From positions 372,001 through 436,000 of the forward strand of contig JADJNS010000007.1 in assembly GCA_016714225.1 (NCBI GenBank): DNA of 64,000 nucleotides. The letters run 5' to 3'. A program made the translations under genes and the position numbers. Below, in pieces: positions 25,342 to 34,541 of the stretch. The notes under the pieces are model-generated. The model ran no database searches. It had not been told where the DNA came from and saw only the letters and a list, made by a program, of their open reading frames with translations. This DNA comes from Archangiaceae bacterium. GTDB lineage: Bacteria > Myxococcota > Myxococcia > Myxococcales > Myxococcaceae. Position 1 is the stretch's first letter. Each line of letters opens with the position of its first letter.

Positions 25342-27249
25342 ATGAAACGGCTCTCCCTGCTGCTGCTGCTGGCGTGCTCCTCGGGTCAGATGATGATGAC
25401 CGGCAGCGCGCCGAAGATCGTCTCGACCACCCCGGCCGCGATGGCCGCCGACGTCTCGGTCACCACCTCGCTGGCGGTCGAGTTCTCTCTTGCGATGGAC
25501 CCCAGCACGGTGATGGTGACCTTCAGCCCCCAGGTCGAGCTGACCGCCAGCTGGAACGACGCCCACACCGTGGCCACCTTCACCCACGACACCGCGTTCG
25601 AGTACGCCACCGAGTACACGGTGCGGGTCGCGGGCAGCGACACGATGGCGCAGAAGCTCACCGGCAACTCGGCCTTTGCGTTCAGCACCCAGGCCGCGCC
25701 CGAGATGACCCCGCCCACCCTGGTGTCGTCGACGCCGGGCAGCGGCGCGACCGCGGTGCCGACCGCGAGCACCCTGCAGCTGGTGTTCTCCGAGAAGATG
25801 GACGTGGCGTCGCTGCAGCTCACCCCGGCGCCTGCGTTCGACTGGGGCACCGCCACGTGGTCGGTGGGTGACACCACCGCGACCTTCTCGATGCCGCCGA
25901 TGCCGCTGGCCGGCGCGACGCCCTACACCCTGGTGATCAACGCCGCCGACCTGGCGGGCAACCCGCTCGCGCCGGTGACGCTGACGTTCACCACCGCCGC
26001 CGGCACCGACACGACTCCGCCCGAGGTGATCGGCACGGCGCCCTCGGCCAGCGCCACCGGGGTGAGCACCAACGTGCAGCCCTCGGTCACCTTCTCCGAA
26101 GCCATGAGCGCGGGCTCGAACCTGGCGCTCACCGTCAGCCCCGACGCGGGCTGCGTGCCGACCCTCGACGGCTCGGGCACCCTGCTCACCTGCGTGCACG
26201 CCGGGCTGCTCGCGGCCTCGACGCAGTACACCCTCACCGTCTCTACCGCGGCCAAAGACCTGGCCAACAACACGCTCGCGGCGCCGTTCACGTTCAGCTT
26301 CACCACCGGCAGCACCACCGACACCACCGCGCCGATGCTCTCGGGGCTGACCCCCGCGATGGGCGCGACCGGCGCGCCGCGCTTCCCCTCGCTGGTCGCG
26401 AGCTTCAGCGAGCCGATGGACAAGGCGACCACCCAGGGCGCGCTCTCGACCACTCCGGCGCGGCAGCTCTTCTTCGCGTGGAACGACGGTGGCACCCAGG
26501 TGCGGGTGATCGCCGACGGCGGCTTCAGCTACGGCGCGGCGGTGACCTTCGCCGCCAGCACCGCGGCGAAAGACCTCGCTGGCAACGCGCTGGCCGCCGC
26601 GGGGAGCACCTCGTTCACCGTGCGCCACCTCTGCACGGGCGCGAAGTTCCGCTCCAACTCGACCGATGACGGCTTCGCCATCGGCACCAAGAGCGGCGTC
26701 ACCCTCAACACCGGCACGCGGGTGCGCGTCGGCCGCTCGTCGAAGCTGGGCCAGGGCACCGAGCTGTACCGCGGCCTGCTGATGTTCCCCATCGGCGGCA
26801 CGGCCACCGGGTGCCAGACCAACGCCGTGTCGAAAGACGCGCTCGCCATCACCTCGGCGCAGCTCACCACCACCCAGGTCGCGGCCACCGGCACGCCCTA
26901 CGGCACGGCGCTCAGCGCGGGCAAGGTCGAGGTCGACTGGATCCCCATCGAGCCGGGCTCGCGCTACGACGCCGGCATCGTCTTCGACACCAAGACGCCG
27001 TGCCGCACCCGCAACTGCGTCACGCCCCTGGCGCCCGCCACCAACACCAGCGGGCCGCGCAGCGCCGACGTCACCGAAGCGCTGAACGCCGCCCTCGACG
27101 CACGCCGCACCGGCCTCGACACCTTCACCCTGCGTCTCACCAACGACTACGCCGAGCAGCTCGGCGGCACGCGCGACGACTACTGCGACTTCGCCGACGG
27201 CACCTCGACGACCGGCGCCACGCTCGACGTCTCGTACGAGTACCCGTAG
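25342..27249 (+). CDS. Ig-like repeat lipoprotein, paralog of the preceding gene
   Basis: A 635-residue predicted lipoprotein (MKRLSLLLLLACSSGQ; lipobox LLAC) with the same architecture as the gene before it. It has four Ig-like repeats (VTTSLAVEFSLAMDPSTV, TASTLQLVFSEKMDVASL, TNVQPSVTFSEAMSAGSN, RFPSLVASFSEPMDKATT) and a C-terminal beta-rich domain ending TLDVSYEYP. Within the C-terminal domain, extra cysteines (ATGCQTN, KTPCRTRNCVTP, DDYCDF) suggest disulfides not present in the paralog. The two proteins probably arose by tandem duplication and diverged strongly. It lies in the middle of a plus-strand cluster running from 22518 to 31897. Confidence 0.87.
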   Translation: MKRLSLLLLLACSSGQMMMTGSAPKIVSTTPAAMAADVSVTTSLAVEFSLAMDPSTVMVTFSPQVELTASWNDAHTVATFTHDTAFEYATEYTVRVAGSDTMAQKLTGNSAFAFSTQAAPEMTPPTLVSSTPGSGATAVPTASTLQLVFSEKMDVASLQLTPAPAFDWGTATWSVGDTTATFSMPPMPLAGATPYTLVINAADLAGNPLAPVTLTFTTAAGTDTTPPEVIGTAPSASATGVSTNVQPSVTFSEAMSAGSNLALTVSPDAGCVPTLDGSGTLLTCVHAGLLAASTQYTLTVSTAAKDLANNTLAAPFTFSFTTGSTTDTTAPMLSGLTPAMGATGAPRFPSLVASFSEPMDKATTQGALSTTPARQLFFAWNDGGTQVRVIADGGFSYGAAVTFAASTAAKDLAGNALAAAGSTSFTVRHLCTGAKFRSNSTDDGFAIGTKSGVTLNTGTRVRVGRSSKLGQGTELYRGLLMFPIGGTATGCQTNAVSKDALAITSAQLTTTQVAATGTPYGTALSAGKVEVDWIPIEPGSRYDAGIVFDTKTPCRTRNCVTPLAPATNTSGPRSADVTEALNAALDARRTGLDTFTLRLTNDYAEQLGGTRDDYCDFADGTSTTGATLDVSYEYP

Positions 27250-27374
27250 CCAGACACCGTACCCGGTGGACGTGGACGGCTGTTTCAGCCGTCGAGCCGC
27301 CTGGGCGCCCCGTACCGTTCGCGGCGCCCCGTTTCCGTCGCGGCCCCCCGCCCGTTCTGCCATCGTCAGCCCCC

Positions 27375-30300
27375 GTGCCTACCCTCGGCCGGTACACCAT
27401 CGTGCGCAAGCTCGCGACCGGGGGCATGGCCGAGGTCTACCTGGCGAAGGTGGCCGGGCCGGGCGGCTTCGAGAAGCACGTCGTCCTCAAGTCGATTCTC
27501 CCGCAGCTCGCCAACGACGAGCTCTACGTGAAGATGTTTCTCGAAGAAGCCCGCCTCGCGGCGCAGCTCGATCACCCCAACATCGTGCACGTCTTCGACT
27601 TCGGAGAGATCGACGGCACCTACTTTCTCACCATGGAGTACGTCGACGGCGCCACCCTGCGCCAGCTGGGCCGCTGGTCGCGCAAGCCGGGCAACTCCGA
27701 GCTCCCGCCCACCCTCGCCACCCGCATCGTCGCCGAGGCGTGCCACGGGCTGTCGTACGCGCACCAGTTCGTGCCGCCCGAGGGCTCCGAGGTGAGCCGC
27801 CTGGTGCACCGCGACGTCAGCCCCGAGAACATCATGGTGGCGCGCAACGGCGCGGTGAAGCTGCTCGACTTCGGGGTGGCCAAGAACATCAGCGAAGACC
27901 CGCGCTCGGCGATGGGCAACGGGGTCAGGGGCAAGGTGTCGTTCATGCCGCCCGAGCAGCTCAAGGGCCTCGACCTCGACCACCGCGTCGACATCTACGC
28001 GCTGGGCGTGGTGCTGTACCAGGTGCTGAGCGGCCGCCGCCCGTTCGAAGGGCCGAGCGATGTGGCGCTGATTCAGGCGGTGCTCGAGGCCGAGCCGGTG
28101 CCGCTGCTCAAGTACCGGTTGGATCTGCCCGACGTGCTGCTCGACGCGGTGATGAGGGCGATCTCGAAGCACCCCGACGACCGCTTCCAGACCGCCGAGG
28201 CCTTCGCCGAGGCGCTCGAGCAGTACATCGCCTCGGAGGGCCAGCCCCAGGGCCCCGCGCAGATCTCCAAGCTGGTGCACGCGTACCTCGCCGACGAGAA
28301 GACACTCGGGCCGACCCAGCAGGCCGGCTCGCGCTCCACCCCGCGCAAGGCGCTCTCGGCGCCCGAAGCCCGAGCGCTGCCGCCGCCGCCTCCGTCGGCG
28401 CCGCTCAACCGCACCCTGAGCCACGCCGCGCAGTCGACCCCCGGCACGCGCGGGCCGTTCTCGGCCTCGGCGCGGCCGCCGCCGCCCGACATGTCCGAGA
28501 CCCGGCTCGAGGCCGAGCTGCTCGGCCTCGGAGACGAGCCCAAGACCGACCCTGGCCGCCCCGCCTTCGCCGAAGCGCCTGGGCGCCCCTCGGCGCCGCG
28601 CCCGCGCAAGGCCTCGAGCGTGGCATTACCCCTCTCGACGCTCGGGGCCGACGAGCCACCGGCCGAAGAGAGCCGACGGTGGACGCGCACTCCCGTGGCG
28701 GTCGAGCCGATTCGGCAGGCGCTGCGTGAGGCCCTGCGCGCCGACCGCTCGAGCTGGGTGCTGCGCAAGCTGCCTGCGGTGCTCTCCCGGCTGTGCGACT
28801 CGGCGGCCGAGACGCCCTGGGCGCTGCGCGAGGTGCTGGCCGGGGTGCTCGACGCCGCGGTGCTCTCCGATGACCACTCGGCCGTGGCCAGCCTGCTCGA
28901 GCGCGCGGCGCTCAGGCGTGGCCGCGACGGTCGCTTCGCGCGCCTGGTCGAAGACGAGGTGCAGAGCCCGCTGCGGCTCGCCTGGCTGGTCGAGCGGCTG
29001 CGCTCGGGCCTGCCCGCCGACGTGGTCGGCCTGCGCTCGTGGCTGTCGCGGCTGTCGGCGAGCGCGGCTCCGCTGCTGCTCACCGCCATCGAGGCGAGCG
29101 ACCGCTGGCCCGAGCAGGAGCCCTTCGCCGAGGCGCTCGCCGCCGCCGACCCGCAGCTCACCCTCGCCCGCCTGAAGGCCGGCCGGCCCCAGACCGCCGC
29201 GGCGTTCGCCTGGGTGCTCGAGCGCGCCGGGGCCGAGGGCCGCCGCGAGGTGTTCGAGACCCTGGCGCGCGAGGGCCCGGTGTCGCTCGAGGTCGAGGTG
29301 CTCGCGGGCCGGGCGCGAGCGCGCGGGGCCGACGCGGTAGAGCTGCTCGAGGCCTACCTGGAAGACCCCCGCTTCGAGCTGCGGGCGCGCGCGCTCGAGC
29401 TGCTCGGCGAGCTCGGAGGAGAGCGGGCGTTCGGGCTGCTCTCGGCCCGCGTGGCGGCCCCGGGCTTCGAAGAGCTGCCCGTCACCGAGGCCGAGCTGAC
29501 CTGGGCGGCGCTGCTCGAGGCGGGCGGCGAGCACGGCCTGCAGCTCGCGGCGAAGGTGCTGGGCGCCAAGAGCCCGCTGCTCAAGAAGCGCAAAGACGAC
29601 GAGCGAAAGCTGAAGGTGGTCGAGGCGCTGCGGCACCGCAAGACCGAGAGCGCCGGCGCCCTGCTCGAGCAGACCGCGAACGACGAGAACCAGAGCAGCG
29701 CGGTGATCGCCCGCGCGCGCACCGCGCTCGAGAGCGTGGGGGCCACCGGCACCGAGCCCGAGAGCCGCACGCGGCTGGTGGCCCGGGTGTGTCTCGAGCT
29801 CGCCCTGCTGGCCCGCGCCTCGACCACCGTCGACGTGGGCAGCGGCCTGCTCGACCCGGCCATCGAGCGGCTGCGCGAGGGCGTGCGGCAGGTGCAGCAG
29901 CGCGATGGGTGGCTGAACCTCGAGGCCTCGGACACGGGGCCCACGGTCAACGGCGGCGCGGTGAGCTTCGGTGCGTTTCATGCCGCCGCGGCGCCGCGCT
30001 GGGAGCGGGCCCTGCGGGCGCGCGACCTCAAAGGGGTGGCGATCGCCGGGCCGGTCACCGCCGCCGAGCTGCGCTCGTTCTTGTTTCGGGCCTTCGACCC
30101 CGACGGCAAGAGCGAGCCGCTGGGCAACATCAGCGCGTTCTCGTTCGCGGGCCGCGCGCTCGGCGGCATGCCCCAGATCGCGGTGGGCGACGACGCCACC
30201 GAACGGGCGCGCGAGCTGTACCACGCCATGGTCGGCTGGCTGGAGAAGCAGCGCGACGCCCTGCGGGCGGGCGCGTCACCCCGGTTGCTCTCGGCCGACG

Positions 30301-30824
30301 CGGCGCTCGACGAGTGGGTGCTGCTGATGGCCGATCGAGAGGTGCGCTACCTCGGGGTAGCCCTTTGGGACGCCGCCACCGAGCAGGGGCGGCTCGAGCA
30401 CGCGGCGAACACCGCCGCGACGGCGATGGCGTTCGCGCATGATCTCGGCCTGCCGCGCGCCTGCCTGCGCGAGGTGTGCGAGCTCTCGCTGATGCTGGGC
30501 CTGGCCGCCGCCGTCGAGCGCACCGTCGACCGCGAGGCCGACCCGATGCACGCGGCGGCGCTGCTGCTCACCCACCGCCTCAACCGCCTCGGCACGGTGG
30601 TGGCGGTGGCCGCGTTCGAGGCCGACCCGTCGCACGAGCGGCTGGGCGGCGGCGTCTCGGTGGTGAGCTCGCTGCACGCGCTCGCCGAGGCGTTCGACCT
30701 GCGCGTGGGCGGCAGCGGCCTGCGGCCGGCCGAGGCGCTCGAAGAGCTGAACGGGCCTCTGCGCGACCGGTTCAGCCCCGAGCTGCTCGGGCTCTTCACC
30801 CAATGGGCGTTCGCACAGGGCTGA
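27375..30824 (+). CDS. large Ser/Thr protein kinase with HEAT-like and possible degenerate HD-GYP-like C-terminus
   Basis: An 1149-residue cytoplasmic protein with no membrane segment. Residues 7-280 are a Hanks-type kinase with Gly-rich loop LATGGMAEVYLA, Lys39, catalytic loop VHRDVSPENIMV (Asp147, Asn152), DFGVAK (Asp165) and MPPEQLKGLDLDHRVDIYAL, all complete, so it should be active. A Pro/Ser/Ala linker follows to about 440. Residues about 450-770 form helical HEAT-like repeats (for example FELRARALELLGELGGERAF). The last 350 residues end in HALAEAFDLRVGG and SPELLGLFTQWAF, which faintly recall the end of HD-GYP domains but lack the HD and GYP residues. The GTG at 27375 starts just before the kinase domain. 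It follows the Ig-like lipoproteins and precedes a Kelch lipoprotein. Confidence 0.9.
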   Translation: MPTLGRYTIVRKLATGGMAEVYLAKVAGPGGFEKHVVLKSILPQLANDELYVKMFLEEARLAAQLDHPNIVHVFDFGEIDGTYFLTMEYVDGATLRQLGRWSRKPGNSELPPTLATRIVAEACHGLSYAHQFVPPEGSEVSRLVHRDVSPENIMVARNGAVKLLDFGVAKNISEDPRSAMGNGVRGKVSFMPPEQLKGLDLDHRVDIYALGVVLYQVLSGRRPFEGPSDVALIQAVLEAEPVPLLKYRLDLPDVLLDAVMRAISKHPDDRFQTAEAFAEALEQYIASEGQPQGPAQISKLVHAYLADEKTLGPTQQAGSRSTPRKALSAPEARALPPPPPSAPLNRTLSHAAQSTPGTRGPFSASARPPPPDMSETRLEAELLGLGDEPKTDPGRPAFAEAPGRPSAPRPRKASSVALPLSTLGADEPPAEESRRWTRTPVAVEPIRQALREALRADRSSWVLRKLPAVLSRLCDSAAETPWALREVLAGVLDAAVLSDDHSAVASLLERAALRRGRDGRFARLVEDEVQSPLRLAWLVERLRSGLPADVVGLRSWLSRLSASAAPLLLTAIEASDRWPEQEPFAEALAAADPQLTLARLKAGRPQTAAAFAWVLERAGAEGRREVFETLAREGPVSLEVEVLAGRARARGADAVELLEAYLEDPRFELRARALELLGELGGERAFGLLSARVAAPGFEELPVTEAELTWAALLEAGGEHGLQLAAKVLGAKSPLLKKRKDDERKLKVVEALRHRKTESAGALLEQTANDENQSSAVIARARTALESVGATGTEPESRTRLVARVCLELALLARASTTVDVGSGLLDPAIERLREGVRQVQQRDGWLNLEASDTGPTVNGGAVSFGAFHAAAAPRWERALRARDLKGVAIAGPVTAAELRSFLFRAFDPDGKSEPLGNISAFSFAGRALGGMPQIAVGDDATERARELYHAMVGWLEKQRDALRAGASPRLLSADAALDEWVLLMADREVRYLGVALWDAATEQGRLEHAANTAATAMAFAHDLGLPRACLREVCELSLMLGLAAAVERTVDREADPMHAAALLLTHRLNRLGTVVAVAAFEADPSHERLGGGVSVVSSLHALAEAFDLRVGGSGLRPAEALEELNGPLRDRFSPELLGLFTQWAFAQG

Positions 30825-30846
30825 CGTTTCAGGGTACGTGCCAGGC

Positions 30847-31897
30847 ATGCGCTCTTCCCTGGTGCTTGCCTTCGTCGGTGTCGCGTGCAGCAGCCCTCCG
30901 CAGACCGGCGGTGAGGGCGGCGGCGGCGGCGGTTTCATGATGACCGCCGGCGGCGGGCGGCGCGTCGGGCGGCACGTCGGGAGGTGCGGCAGGAGGAAGC
31001 GAGGTCGATGCCGGGTACGGGTGGCAGGCGCTGCCTGCGCTGCCGGTCGCGCGGCAGGAGACGGGGGTGGTGGCGCTGGGTGGGAAGATCTACGTAGTAG
31101 GCGGCTTCGTGGGCACCACTGCGGTGGGCACGGTCGAGGCCTACGACCCGGCGACGCGCGAGTGGGTCGACGCGGGCACGCTGCCGCTGGCGCTGCACCA
31201 CGCCAACGTCGCGGTGGTGAACGGCAAGCTGTACGTGGTGGGCGGGCTCACCGGCCTCGGCTTCGTCGCCAACCGCGCGGTGTACGAGTACGACCCGGGC
31301 ACCCGCGCGTGGGCTGCGAAGGCGCAGCTGCCGCTGGGCACCGAGCGCGGCGGCAGCGCGGTGGGAGTGTCGAACGGGCTCATCTACCTCGCGGGCGGGT
31401 ACCGCCAGGGCGCGTCGGTGGCCGACTTCACCACCTACGACCCGGCGAGCGATCAGCACCGCTCGCTGCCCGCGCTTCCCAAGGCGAGAGATCACCTGGT
31501 CGGTGGCGTGGTGGGCTCCACCTTCTTCGCCATCGGCGGGCGCAAAGACAACGTCATCGACGGGCGCGTCGACCGGTACGATCTGCTCGACGGCGGGTGG
31601 AGCGCCGCGGCGCCGATGCTGACCGCGCGCGCCGGCAGCGCCGCGGGCATCTACGGCAGCCGCATCATCGTGGCGGGCGGCGAAGGCAACACCGCGGTCA
31701 GCTCGGGCGTCTTTCCCCAGACCGAGATCTACGACTCGGTGAACGACCGCTGGGCCGATGCGGGCGTGATGCTCACCCCGCGGCACGGCACCGGCGGCGC
31801 GGTGGTGGGCGACACGTTCTACCTGCCGGGCGGCGCGACCCTGCAGGGCTTCGGCGCCACCTCGACGGTCGAGGCGTACCGCTTCGGCGGGCCGTAG
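30847..31897 (+). CDS. Kelch-repeat lipoprotein, one-base frameshift in the Gly linker
   Basis: The ATG at 30847 encodes a lipoprotein signal (MRSSLVLAFVGVACSS; lipobox GVAC) and a Gly-rich linker. The second frame encodes five to six Kelch blades from WQALPALPVARQETG to the end, marked by GGKIYVVGGFVG, NGKLYVVGGLTG, NGLIYLAGGYRQG, STFFAIGGRKD, SRIIVAGGEGN and DTFYLPGG. Removing one G from the GGG at 30955-30957 joins the frames through a continuous Gly/Ala/Ser linker, giving 349 residues. The intact product would be a surface-anchored beta-propeller, probably for binding. If the shift is real, the propeller could only be made from an internal GTG (31067) without an export signal. The gene starts 22 bases after the large kinase gene. 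Confidence 0.82.
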
Positions 31898-31909
31898 CCC
31901 CTCTCGGGC

Positions 31910-32707
31910 TCAGAGCGGCCCGAGGCGGCCGGTGGCGACGCGGGCAGCGCGCGCCACCGCCTCGGCGATCTGCTCGACCTTGCACGGGCGGAGCAGCATC
32001 TGGCAGCCGCACCCGGGGTCCAACCGCGCCGCCTTGAAGTACTGGCTGGCATCGGCGAGCACCACGCCGCGCGTCGCCTTCATCAGCTCGCGCGCGCGCA
32101 GCACCAGCTCGACGCCGCCGGGCCCTTCGACCGGCTGCTCGGTGAGCACCACCACGAACCGCTCGCGCTTCAGGGCCTCGAACGCCTCTTCGGCGGTGGC
32201 CACCCGCTCGACGTCGTACGGGCCCAGCACCTCGGCCCCCACGTTCGGCAGCCCGACCACCAGCACCCGCGGCTTCTTCAGCGCCTGCACCACGTGCGGC
32301 GCGGGCGCCTCTTCCACCTCGAACGCGCCGGTCTCGGTCTCTTTCTCTTTCACCTGCAGCGCCAGCCGGCGGAAGAAGCTGGGCGGAAACGGCTTGGGCA
32401 CGAACTCTTCCGCGCCGGCCGCCAGACACGAGTCGCGCACCGCGTCGTCGTGAATGCCCGACGCCATCACCACCCGAATGTCGCGGGTGCGCGCGTCGCG
32501 CTTCATCTCGGCGAGCAGCTCTCGCCCGTCGATCAGCTGCCGCACGTCCATCACCACCACGTCGGGGCGGTAGCGGGCGGCGAGGTCGGGAGCGCGCGAG
32601 CTGGTGTCCGAGAACGCGCGCAGGCCGGCGTGGCGCGCCGCGCGAACCATGGCGTTCGCGAGCACGGTGTCGTCATCGGAGATCAGGACCAGCGGCGTGA
32701 TGGACAA
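31910..32707 (-). CDS. two-receiver response regulator without output domain
   Basis: A 265-residue protein made of two CheY-like domains. The first (residues 5-125) has the acidic DDD of LISDDDTVL, the phosphoacceptor in DVVVMDVRQL, MASG and the Lys of VPKPFPP, so it is complete. The second (about 145-262; RVLVVGLPNVG, FVVVLTEQPVEGPGG, VVLADASQ, LLRPCKVEQ) lacks the phosphoacceptor Asp and the Lys, so it is degenerate. No DNA-binding or enzymatic output domain is present. The start is set at the TTG at 32707 because a perfect GGAGG lies 6 bases upstream, stronger than for the ATG at 32743. It converges on the Kelch gene with a 12-base gap. Confidence 0.85.
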   Translation of the reverse strand: MSITPLVLISDDDTVLANAMVRAARHAGLRAFSDTSSRAPDLAARYRPDVVVMDVRQLIDGRELLAEMKRDARTRDIRVVMASGIHDDAVRDSCLAAGAEEFVPKPFPPSFFRRLALQVKEKETETGAFEVEEAPAPHVVQALKKPRVLVVGLPNVGAEVLGPYDVERVATAEEAFEALKRERFVVVLTEQPVEGPGGVELVLRARELMKATRGVVLADASQYFKAARLDPGCGCQMLLRPCKVEQIAEAVARAARVATGRLGPL

Positions 32708-32713
32708 GGGGAG

Positions 32714-32718
32714 CCTCC
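32714..32718 (-). promoter_or_regulatory. GGAGG ribosome binding site selecting a TTG start
   Basis: Read on the minus strand, GGAGG is followed by CTCCCC and then TTG at 32707. The spacing of 6 is near ideal and argues that the two-receiver protein starts at this TTG rather than at the ATG 36 bases upstream. Confidence 0.6.
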
Positions 32719-32854
32719 GACCATCGTCATCAGCACCGCCCATGCCCGCCACAACCTCACGATAGCCCGCATGCGCGGGCCGGTGTGATGCGACCCCAGG
32801 GTAGATCCGCACCCGTTCGGCGCTGTAGGCCCGGCACCGCCATGTCAGGTGCGG

Positions 32855-33814
32855 TCAGCGCACCTGGCGCACGCAGCGAAACCCGACGTCGTCGAAGTGC
32901 ACCTCGGGCACGTTCGCGTTCTCGGTGCGGCGCTGCACCCGCCCGTCGTGCGCGTCGTTCCACGCGCCTCCGGCGAACATGCGGTCGCGCCGGCGATCGG
33001 TCGAGGTCCACTCCCAGACGTTGCCCACGATGTCGAGAATGCCGCCCCTCCCCGCCGCATTGGGGAAGCTGCCCACCGGGCAGGTGCCGCGCCGGTTCTG
33101 CTCGGCGCTCCAGCACACCCGCGTCTCGGGCGGAAACCGGCCCCAGGGGTACTCGGCGTCGTGCGTGGGCGGAGACGCCAGCGCGCGAAACTCGACCAGC
33201 GAGGGCAGCCGCATGCGGCGCCACGCACAGTACTGATCGGCCTGCAGCGCGTTCACGCAGTTGATGGGGTGGTTCATGCGATCTGCCTTGCCCCAGTTGG
33301 CCGCGTCACCGCACTGCAGCTTGTCGGCGTTGCAGTAGCCCGCGTTCACACACGCGGTGTAGTCGGCCACCGTCACCTCGTTGCGGCCGGCGCAGACCGC
33401 TCCCTGCAGCTCGTCTTCGCGATCGAACTCGACGTACGCCTCGTTCGCCGCGCACGGCCCGCGAGGCGCAGCCGCCGGCGCCGGCGGCGGCGCGGCCATC
33501 GCCGGCGCGTTGGGCGGAGGAGGTGGCGGCGGCGGCGGGGGCAGGTCGGCTCCCGCGGCGCCGGGCACCGGCTGACCCGGCGCAGGCGGCGGCTGCGCGC
33601 CGTCGCCCTCGATCAGATCGGCGACCTCTTCGTACTTCACCGGCACTGCCCTGCCGCCCTTGTCGAGCTTGATGAGGTACCCGGTGTCCATCTCCGAGAC
33701 CACGGTGCCCTTCACCACCTCGCCGTTGCGCTTCTTGATGGTCACCTTGCGCGCCCCGGCAGCGAGCGCGACGGCGGCGCACAGCGACACCACGACCACG
33801 GCAGCGAGCCTCAT
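32855..33814 (-). CDS. secreted protein with FGE-sulfatase (formylglycine-generating-enzyme-like) domain
   Basis: A 319-residue exported protein. The ATG at 33814 gives a signal peptide (MRLAAVVVVSLCAAVALAAG). Residues 25-75 (KVTIKKRNGEVVKGTVVSEM, then YLIKLDKGGRAVPVKYEEV) form a small beta domain, followed by a poly-Pro linker. The C-terminal 195 residues are FGE-sulfatase-like: NEVTVADYTACVNAGYC, HPINCVNALQADQYCAWRRM, RLPSLVEFRALA, NVWEWTSTD and the closing VGFRCVRQ. Myxobacteria carry many such domains, mostly of unknown substrate. Several additional Cys pairs suggest disulfides. The gene is followed at 147 bases by the two-receiver gene on the same strand; I see nothing distinctive in that gap apart from the ribosome binding site. 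Confidence 0.85.
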   Translation of the reverse strand: MRLAAVVVVSLCAAVALAAGARKVTIKKRNGEVVKGTVVSEMDTGYLIKLDKGGRAVPVKYEEVADLIEGDGAQPPPAPGQPVPGAAGADLPPPPPPPPPPNAPAMAAPPPAPAAAPRGPCAANEAYVEFDREDELQGAVCAGRNEVTVADYTACVNAGYCNADKLQCGDAANWGKADRMNHPINCVNALQADQYCAWRRMRLPSLVEFRALASPPTHDAEYPWGRFPPETRVCWSAEQNRRGTCPVGSFPNAAGRGGILDIVGNVWEWTSTDRRRDRMFAGGAWNDAHDGRVQRRTENANVPEVHFDDVGFRCVRQVR

Positions 33815-33905
33815 AGGGGCTCGGACGGTATCAACGTTCGAGCACATCGAGAATCGCCGCCGCCTTCTCAGCCGCCGCGACCGGCTCGCGTTCTGGTCGA
33901 CCGCT

Positions 33906-34541
33906 TCACAATACCCCGAGCAGCTCGGAGGGGTGCTTCACCAGGTGCCGGGCGCCGGCCCGGGTGAGCTCGTCGGCGCCGCGAAAACCCCAGGTCACCG
34001 CGACCGGGAGCATGCGCGCAGCGATGGCGGTCTTCACGTCGATGGGCGTGTCGCCGACGAAGGCGACCTCTTCGGGCGGGTGCCCGAGCTGCTTGGCCAG
34101 CTCGAGCGCCGCGGTGGGGTCGGGCTTGCGGGGCACGCCCACCCGCTCGCCGCGCACGCCCGCGAACGGCCAGCGGCCCAGCTGCCGCTTCACCAGCTCG
34201 ACGGTGAAGTCGTCGCGCTTGTTCGAGAGCACCGCGAGCTTCAGGCCCCGCCCCAAGAGCGCGTCGAGCATCTGGGGCACGCCCTCGTACGGCCGGGTGT
34301 GCTGCTCCATGCGCTGCGCGTAGCGGGCGCGGTACTCGTCGACCAGCGTCTTCAGGTCTTCGCCCTCGGGCGCGGCGCGGCGGGCCAGCTGCTCGACGCC
34401 TTCTCCGACGAAGTTCAGGTACGCGGCGATGGGGTGGGTCGGCTTGCCGCGCGCCTCGAGCGCGTCGTTCATCGCGCCGCCGATGTCGGCGATCGAGTCG
34501 AGCAGCGTGCCGTCGAGGTCGAAGATGACCGAGCGAATCAT
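33906..34541 (-). CDS. HAD-superfamily phosphatase, phosphoglycolate-phosphatase-like
   Basis: A 211-residue soluble hydrolase. Motif I is VIFDLDGTLLDS (nucleophile Asp plus acid/base Asp), motif II is LAVLSNKRDD, motif III has KPDPTAALELA and motif IV FVGDTPIDVKTA. The cap (GEGVEQLARRA) matches the Gph/PGP group, which dephosphorylates 2-phosphoglycolate or similar small phosphoesters; the exact substrate cannot be read from sequence. The ATG at 34541 overlaps the previous gene's stop as ATGA and directly precedes motif I, which fixes the start. It is translationally coupled to the secreted unknown protein encoded upstream. Confidence 0.9.
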   Translation of the reverse strand: MIRSVIFDLDGTLLDSIADIGGAMNDALEARGKPTHPIAAYLNFVGEGVEQLARRAAPEGEDLKTLVDEYRARYAQRMEQHTRPYEGVPQMLDALLGRGLKLAVLSNKRDDFTVELVKRQLGRWPFAGVRGERVGVPRKPDPTAALELAKQLGHPPEEVAFVGDTPIDVKTAIAARMLPVAVTWGFRGADELTRAGARHLVKHPSELLGVL

